This document shows, piece after piece, positions 58,044 to 64,000 of a stretch of 64,000 bases of DNA; the first letter of the stretch is position 1, and each line of letters begins with the position of its first letter. The notes under the pieces were generated by a model that saw nothing but the letters and a program-made list of their open reading frames with translations, was not told where the DNA came from and did no database searches. Made by a program: the position numbers and the translations under genes. Origin of the DNA: Enoplolaimus lenunculus. Taxonomy: Eukaryota > Nematoda > Enoplea > Enoplida > Thoracostomopsidae. The stretch is from contig JASANG010000266.1 of the NCBI GenBank assembly GCA_030248215.1, positions 372,001 to 436,000 of the forward strand. The letters run 5' to 3'.

Positions 58044-60228
58044 CTGTAAGATTATTATAAAAAAACTAACGAGTCAACAAAATCGCGGCATCACGTTTCG
58101 TGTTTAGGTGTATTCTTCAATTATGTATTTAATTTGGTTTAACTTAATCAAAAACGAAAACTTCTGACAAATGGATATTTTACGTCATGGCCAGCAACAA
58201 AACATTTACAAAAATCATTTTTTTGCAAAACTACAGTTAATATTTCGCATGCAGCCACGTGATTAGCAGTGTCCTTGTGCATAAAAAAACTCTATCACTT
58301 AATCCAGTTGGGTTACATCCTGTGCAGAGTTGCAGTATGCAATAAGCGAGAGTTCGTGCTTAAATTCTAGTTTTACTTGAATATTGTTCCAACTTGAATC
58401 CTTTGGATAATTAACCTGAATCCAATCTAAGCGTGAACTACCTGCCCAGGTACATCTGAAGATATTTTATTGCAAAGATATAATTTATTAAAGTGTTGTA
58501 GACAAAGCCAAAAAATTATTTCGATAAGTTAACTTTTGTTAATACAAATTAGAGATGCCACGGGGCCAGGGGACAATACGTTATTTGCTGTGATCTAACC
58601 GGACCAGGTTTATATACTATACTTAACTGAGTAGAATGAAAAACAATCCTATCATGCTCGGTTTAGCGTTTGACAAATACGAAAATCACAAGAAGTTACC
58701 GCACACGGTATTTTTTTATATTTCAGGGTTATTGTCGGAGCCAGAAATCCGGTTGATCTCTAATACCTAAATATAAATAGCTCTAAAAACGGCCCCGGCA
58801 CCGGTTAAATTCCACAACAGGGGCGTCTCTAACAGCATGCACATGTAGACACATATCGTTAAGGTTCTGTCAAGCTGATGGGGCACTTCGGAATAGGACA
58901 TGGCTTCGCTGACGCAAGTTGCGATATCTTAGTTGCATTTTGTTCTGAAACGCATAAAACAAAATCCAGTCATACAGTTGTATCCAATCCATATTTGTAT
59001 ATACAACAGGCTTCCACCTAATTTAACATTACCTGAAGCGGAGCTGCAAAATATAAAAAAATTTCTGCGAAATTAAACTTCGCCAGCGTCGTGTTTCTGC
59101 TGAGTGATTAGATCCATAATAAATAAGTCAGTTAAAGATGTTCCATTTTAATTTGAGAAACATGTTCCATTTTAACTTAAGAAACACGATTTTCCATACC
59201 GAAATAGCAATTCCAGTTGCAACCTTTTGCTATTGTCTTCCTAAATGTCCAGATATCGCAAGAAAATCAACTGAAACTAAATTTGCTTAACTTGCAAATA
59301 ACCAATTTTACTGTGGCACAACTAGACATAGATAACACTATTTCTTGACTCAAATAGTACCAGTTTATGTACCACGGTCAGCGGTAAACGTTGGTATGTC
59401 ATTTATCGGTCAAGAACACATCCCCATTGTTTCCGACATGCCATCTTCACCATCATTTTCCTTTCTTCCAAAACATTCGTTCTGGATAGCCGCCAGGTTA
59501 AAAATCTCATCACGTCACTACTACATTCGTGGCAAAACAACTCTAATCCAATGGATTTGGAAGCGTTAAAAGTTCCGGCTCAAACTCTAAAACACACAAG
59601 AGCTTGAGCGCAAATATTAAAACTACACGCTTTCTTCATAATGCCAGTGACATTAAATTGTTCAGTTGTTATTTCAGCACTGGCACACACACGCGCAACA
59701 GCAATCTGAAATAAACAATAAGTTCAGTTGTTATTCGAAGAAAATCACACTATGCTGTGTTTTTACGATTGCAAAATATCAATGCAGTTTAGTTATATTT
59801 TACTAAACCGTATGTTTTCGCTTGTTGGACTCCGAGTGTTCCTTCCGGCTGGGTTTCATCATAATGGTATTTAAAATGGAAACTGGAATCGCTAATTAAC
59901 CCAGTAGGAACTAGAGCCATACGAAATTCTATTAGAAATCAAGAATAGGCACTATTATAAAGGGTCGTTGAATCACAGAGTATAGCAGTTACGTTAGGTA
60001 CTCGCTTAATTTAAAAAATTGAATACTTAAATCAATATACACAAAGATTACACACATGTACAAGAGAAACAGATTCATACTTTTGTATCACGTTAATCTT
60101 CCATTAACCGCATGTTAGCATGTTGCGCAACAACGAAGCCATGTCCAAACGGTGGGACGGGTTTGCTCTGAAAGATGCACGGCAACAACCGGCCGCGTTT
60201 GGAGAAGAAACCATTCAGCTCCACTTAC
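58044..60228 (-). other. Possible 5' intron or upstream region of the kinase gene
   Basis: AT-rich, no recognisable element or protein motif. The open frame at 59345-59569 is not recognised. Confidence 0.4.
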
Positions 60229-60430
60229 CTAAGTATTCGGTAGCACCTTGCAATGCTCGAAATTGAAATTAGTCAGCTTCCAATCACAGCTTGATCACAA
60301 TCCAAACGATTTTTCGTACAACCGATGCTTTCTGTATGACGGAATGAGTCGCCTAAGCAAACTGTCTTTGAGGCAACACTGCAAGTGTTATTCGATGCTT
60401 GAACGTGAACCTACGACTGCTGCCAACTTT
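60229..60430 (-). other. Candidate non-coding first exon of the kinase gene
   Basis: A strong donor (CTTAG|GTAAGT, minus strand) follows 60229. The acceptor at 58044 before coding exon 1 needs an upstream exon. This stretch is less AT-rich than its surroundings. The 5' end is unknown and there is no transcript evidence. Confidence 0.3.
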
Positions 60431-60677
60431 AGAATCTCAAACAGAACATTACGAGCGCTTCGTGTCGACATACGGAACACATAGATGCATATAAATACGT
60501 ACATGTGCACCTTAAAAGTAACACATAATTCAACGTGCAACTGCGGTTTTTAGGTACCTGAGGTAACCGATAATGTATTGTGGTATTTGGCTCCAGTAGT
60601 TAAACATGTCATATAGTTCCATATGTTGTCTGATGTTATATATAAACGAACCGCCGTCAGAATCATGCCACATATAT

Positions 60678-60960
60678 CAGGGTGCAACCGGAATTACAAT
60701 TTACCGGAACCGGAGTTTGAAAAAATTACCAGAAACGGAACCGGAAAATGAAAAATACATGCCACCGAAAAATTCATTTTAATTTTCTTTTTTGCAATAT
60801 TGTAGGTGATATAACCCTAGTTGGAGATAAGAATTCACTTTATCTGCTGTATTTTAGATTTTCATAATCCACGCAAGCGAAATTTACATTCGATGGGTTA
60901 TATTTGGCGATTGTGATTGAAACACGCAGGATTCGGATTCGGTAAACTAGCAATGGATTG
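60678..60960. mobile_element. X-family MITE, right end unclear
   Basis: Starts CAGGGTGCAACCGGAATTAC with TTACCGGAACCGGAG and AACGGAACCGGAAAATG. The far end was not identified. Confidence 0.65.
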
Positions 60961-61460
60961 GGATTCAGTCAAATCGTGGACTAACGCTTTTTTCGAAACT
61001 TTTTGTTTTTTTATAATTTTTTTAAGTTTTGATAGCTTTTTTGTGTTTTTTCAGAATATCTGCTGTAATTATTGTGCAGCTACGACATTTCATAAAAAGT
61101 TTTTGACACGTTCTGTTTCTATAAATTCTACTGCCGACTACTGTGCATGAATTTAAACATCAAGAATTATATACACAAAATTAAAAATTTTGAAGTTTGA
61201 GGCGTTACAGGTCCACCGGAAAAATATTTGTGTGCGGCCGAAAACCAGGGGCGGATTCAGGCGATCATACGGTGCCCGTGAATTCTTATTCTCATTAAGT
61301 AATAGTGTGTCAAATGAATACCGAAAAAAGCTTCGAGTGGGCAATGACGGAGCAGCCACCACTCATACCTCCAATCTGGGAGACACCAGCTCAAAGAGAG
61401 ATCTCCACCTTAAAAACATTTTAAACAAAAAAATTAGAAAAATATGTTGATCATCGCAAG

Positions 61461-62041
61461 CAGGGTGCAACCAGTATCATAAAATACCGGAACTGGTAAA
61501 TTAGAAAATACCGGAATCGGAGCCGGAACCGTAAAACAAAAAACACTTGATACCGAAAAATTCATTTATAAGCTATTTTATCTCTTTTAATGCTGTAAAC
61601 ACACCATTTAGAATGCCAAAATCCCGAAACTTATGCAGTAGCTGGGAAACGTATGACAAGATTAGGGATGTACCGATTAATCGGCATCGGTAATAATGGA
61701 CACTTCTCGTGAGTATCGGCATCGGCACCGCAAAAAATGTCGACTCTTGCCGACACTTTTTCCGCATAACAGTGAGTTGGAATGCTACCAATTTCATTCT
61801 TGGGCGCATATCAGTGTGTCTGGTAAATAAAACTGTTATCTCTCTTGCATTTGTGTTTGACAAGATAATTGAAATAAGTCGTTCTTATAAAATTATAATC
61901 GTTTATGAAGGTTCATCCCTAGACAAGATTAGATTATGACGCAAATTGAAAATTTTGGCAATACACGTTAAAATATTTCTAGAAAAATAAGTGAAAAATA
62001 CCAGATTTCCCTATCGGAACCGGAGTTCCGCTTGTACTCTG
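61461..62041. mobile_element. X-family element carrying an H insertion
   Basis: Starts CAGGGTGCAACCAGTATC and ends CGCTTGTACTCTG. The interior parallels 49614-49926 (CATTTAGAATGCC, GCAGTAGCTGGGAAA, AATTGAAAATTTTGGCAATA). It is interrupted by 61663-61921. It is followed directly by a copy of kinase exon 7 sequence. Confidence 0.75.
61663..61921. mobile_element. H-family hAT MITE, complete, perfect 8-bp duplication
   Basis: Flanked by GACAAGAT at 61655-61662 and 61922-61929. Ends are TAGGGATGTACC and GGTTCATCCCTA. Contains GATTAATCGGCATCGG. 259 bp, non-coding. Confidence 0.92.
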
Positions 62042-62125
62042 ATAACTTGATCAATAGGATATCTCTGATAGTCGTTTGCCTTGAGGAAATCAAATACACT
62101 TAGTCCCATTAGATCAAATAAGAAA
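62042..62125 (-). pseudogene. Copied fragment of kinase exon 7 (about 84 bp)
   Basis: From ATAACTTGATCAATAGG to CCCATTAGATC it matches 49927-50000 at all but about four positions, covering the exon 7 donor region and codons for [23 protein letters not shown]. The donor dinucleotide reads CAAGTTAT instead of CAGGTAAT. No neighbouring kinase exon is visible, so it is a fragment, not a gene. Confidence 0.85.
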
Positions 62126-62249
62126 CATGCTGCCAAATACCGAGACTTGCCGAGACCGAGACTCCCATTCCTGACGGTTGTAGTGCCTGTAAGTCTAGGT
62201 TGGAACTGGGACGTTAGACCTTTCTGCTAAGCAGCTGGAAAAGCGGACC

Positions 62250-62320
62250 TCTAGAGCGGGGATCGAACTCTGAACGTACGGATCCTTAAGCGAATATTCT
62301 ACCACTCCGCCATGTAGCCC
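62250..62320 (-). repeat. tRNA-like head, unit 1
   Basis: A box TGGCGGAGTGGTA at 62300-62312 and B box AGTTCGATCCC near 62258-62271. It does not fold as a convincing tRNA with a matching acceptor stem. Confidence 0.6.
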
Positions 62321-62609
62321 GCCTCTCAAACTACCGTTTTCGTCGACTATATGTGTCGACCGCATGCTGTCAGCAAGCATACAACACAATGTGCATTGTA
62401 TTTTATTGCAGACGCACTAGGACAAGCATGTCTCATGCTTACATTACCTTATTTTCAACAAGGTCGTTCCTTGACCGTCCATCCTATTTTTACTGAATAC
62501 CATGTTCATAGCGCGGCAATTTACCACTGCGCTCACGGCGTGGCCCCATATCCGTGTAGGTTGGAACCGGGACTTCAGATCTCTTTACTAAGCAGCTGGA
62601 AAAGCGGGC

Positions 62610-62682
62610 CTCCGGAGCGGGGATGGAACTCTCAGCCTATGAATCTTTAAGCGAACACTCTACCACTGCGCCACGTAGCACG
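62610..62682 (-). repeat. tRNA-like head, unit 2
   Basis: A-box-like GTGGCGCAGTGGTAGAG and B-box-like GAGTTCCATCCCC. Confidence 0.6.
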
Positions 62683-62935
62683 CCTCTCCAACTGCATTTT
62701 TCGTCGACCGTATGCTGCCAACTAGCATACATACAGTGCACTGAACTATAAACGGACAAGCATGGCTCACATGCTTACATGCCCTTATTTTCAACAAGGT
62801 CGCCCCTGGACCGTCCATCCTATTTTCGACAGGATACCGTGTTCATAGCGCGGCAGTTTACTATTATGTCCCATGTCAGTCTAGGTAGGAACTGGGACAT
62901 CAGACCTTTCTGTTAAGCAGCTGAAAAAGCCGTCC

Positions 62936-63005
62936 TCTGGATAGGGGATCGAACTCTCAGCCTGATCCTTAAGCAAATATTTTACCACTGCGCCACGCAG
63001 CCCGC
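62936..63005 (-). repeat. tRNA-like head, unit 3
   Basis: GGGCTGCGTGGCGCAGTGGT at the start and GAGAGTTCGATCCCC near the end. The loop region contains CTTAAGG, compatible with a Leu(TAA)-type ancestor. Confidence 0.6.
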
Positions 63006-63169
63006 CTCTCCAACTACCGTTACAACACTATGTGCATTGCATTTTATTGCATAGTCAGGAAGATGTAGATTTCTGTACTGAAGCAAAAATAAAAAACCAC
63101 GCTAACAATTAAAAATGAGATAAAACAAACTTTTACTCAACTTAAATACTTCCAACAGAGCACAATTTT

Positions 63170-63295
63170 CGACGCTGTATCCGGTTAACACCCTGTTCTG
63201 TTTCCGGTAAAAATTGATTATCCGGTTAACATCCATTCTGTTCCGGTAAAAATCGATTATCCGGTTCGTTCCGGTATCAGGTTAATACCCACTCG
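63170..63295. repeat. Degenerate X-family-like repeats
   Basis: Two units of ATCCGGTTAACAYCC and TTCCGGTAAAAATYGATT. No clear termini. Confidence 0.55.
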
Positions 63296-64000
63296 ACCTC
63301 GGGCAATGACGAATACATTATATTAAAAACACGCTCAACAATTTCCTTTCCAAGCTTAGGAATCACCATAGACATCAGAAAGTTAACAAATAGTAAAACG
63401 TATTGTATCGAGCCTTTCTCTGTATTACAATTTTTCTGTTACGCAAAGCAAGTAATGCCATGTCTTTGGAAAAATAACCACTAGCTAAGTCATCATTGGT
63501 TGCGATATCAGAGTTGCAAAATTTAAAAGTTAAATTTCGGCTTTAAAAAATTGAAGATACAAAAACTATACGCAATCGAACCAATGATCCCTGAAAGTTA
63601 GGGTATAGAGTGACTAGTAAACATGAAAAATGCAATATTAAGTAATGCATTTGTGAGCAAAGTAATTTCATAAACAACCTGTATTTTATACTAGATTTCA
63701 CACTAATATGACATGCAGGAATCGTTGATGACAAAAATACAAACCATTTACGACAATATAATATTGAGTATCACATTTTAGATTTATAGCAACAGACGTG
63801 TCTTGGACTCTCGGGTTCTTTTTCCTAACAGTATTGGTCGGATCCGTTGCTTTCTACAGTGTTGTAAACTTTCAAAATAATTTTCTGGCTCAAGCTTGAA
63901 TGCGCTAAACTGCAGCAAGCATGTTGAAGCACTATTGTGAAAATGTTATGCGGAGTCCTAGACGACCTAGACCATTATCGAAACGCATATTTCACCCGGC
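63296..64000. other. Intergenic, nothing recognised
   Basis: AT-rich sequence with no element ends or protein motifs that I can recognise. Confidence 0.5.

Larger units (their letters stand above)
62176..63055 (-). repeat. Tandem array of tRNA-like SINE units (3 copies)
   Basis: The landmark GTCTAGGTTGGAACTGGGAC recurs near 62197, 62558 and 62880, giving periods of about 361 and 322 bp. On the minus strand each unit has an A-box-like TGGCGCAGTGGTA and a B-box-like GAGTTCGATCCCC about 35 bp apart, as in tRNA-derived SINEs. A second A-box-like word (GCGCAGTGGTAAATTG) lies in the longer first unit. Confidence 0.75.

Noticed and set aside
62250-63005. Functional tRNA genes
   Set aside because: A and B boxes are present, but stems are not convincingly paired and the units repeat with SINE-like bodies.
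1-64000. CRISPR array, operons, LTR retroelements or viral copies
   Set aside because: No regular spacer pattern, no bacterial gene organisation, and no reverse transcriptase, integrase, capsid or long terminal repeats were recognised.

Overview
This is a eukaryotic (animal) genomic window. It is AT-rich, with intron-containing genes and many short non-autonomous DNA transposons. Two host genes could be assembled exon by exon from conserved protein motifs, GT/AG splice sites and matching intron phases, both on the minus strand. One complete autonomous transposon is also present. I see no prokaryotic features, rRNA, CRISPR array, LTR element or retroviral element.

Gene 1 (11,866-20,658, minus strand) is an engrailed-class homeobox gene in three exons, predicted at 615 aa. 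It has EH1 (FSIDNIL), the EH2/EH3 block ([17 protein letters not shown]), a complete engrailed homeodomain (EH4) and an EH5 tail. Long poly-Asn and poly-Gln tracts lie in exon 1. The homeobox is interrupted by an intron between Gln50 and Asn51.

Gene 2 (43,960-58,043, minus strand) is a LAMMER/CLK (Doa-type) protein kinase in eleven coding exons, with all phases compatible, predicted at 1,428 aa. It has a long RS/Q-rich N-terminal region, an intact kinase core, and an unusual RS/His/Asp-rich C-terminal tail of about 200 residues. The family signature LAMMER reads LAMMQR here. A possible non-coding first exon lies near 60.2-60.4 kb.

Between the genes, 31,109-33,311 is an apparently intact piggyBac transposon with a 568-aa transposase, terminal inverted repeats and TTAA target duplications.

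The rest (1-11.8 kb, 20.7-31.1 kb, 33.3-43.9 kb, 58-64 kb and the introns) holds many small repeat families. I group them as: (M) hAT-type elements with GGCCCATG/GGCCAATG ends and cores rich in TTAGGC; (T) TA-flanked elements with CTGTAGTGACCCG ends; (S) elements with CAGTGGCGGATCC ends; (G) elements with CAGGCCCGTAGCC ends; (X) elements with CAGGGTGCAACCGG ends; (R) a family with TTGAGCGAAGCTCG ends and about 175-bp internal repeats; (H) a hAT element with TAGGGATG ends; a TTAA-flanked piggyBac-like element; and a tandem array of tRNA-like SINE units. Several are nested in one another.

Organism: an ecdysozoan is likely. A nematode, probably not Caenorhabditis-like because engrailed is long, is suggested by the frequent TTTCAG acceptors and the abundance of TTAGGC motifs, the nematode telomere unit. 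This is inference only. The most interesting signals are how the repeats sit in the kinase gene. Inverted R copies bracket the symmetric exon that carries the LAMMER motif. One X element lies five bases inside an intron, with a target site that is the splice donor itself. A diverged X copy at 61.5-62.1 kb is followed by a piece of the kinase exon next to that donor.
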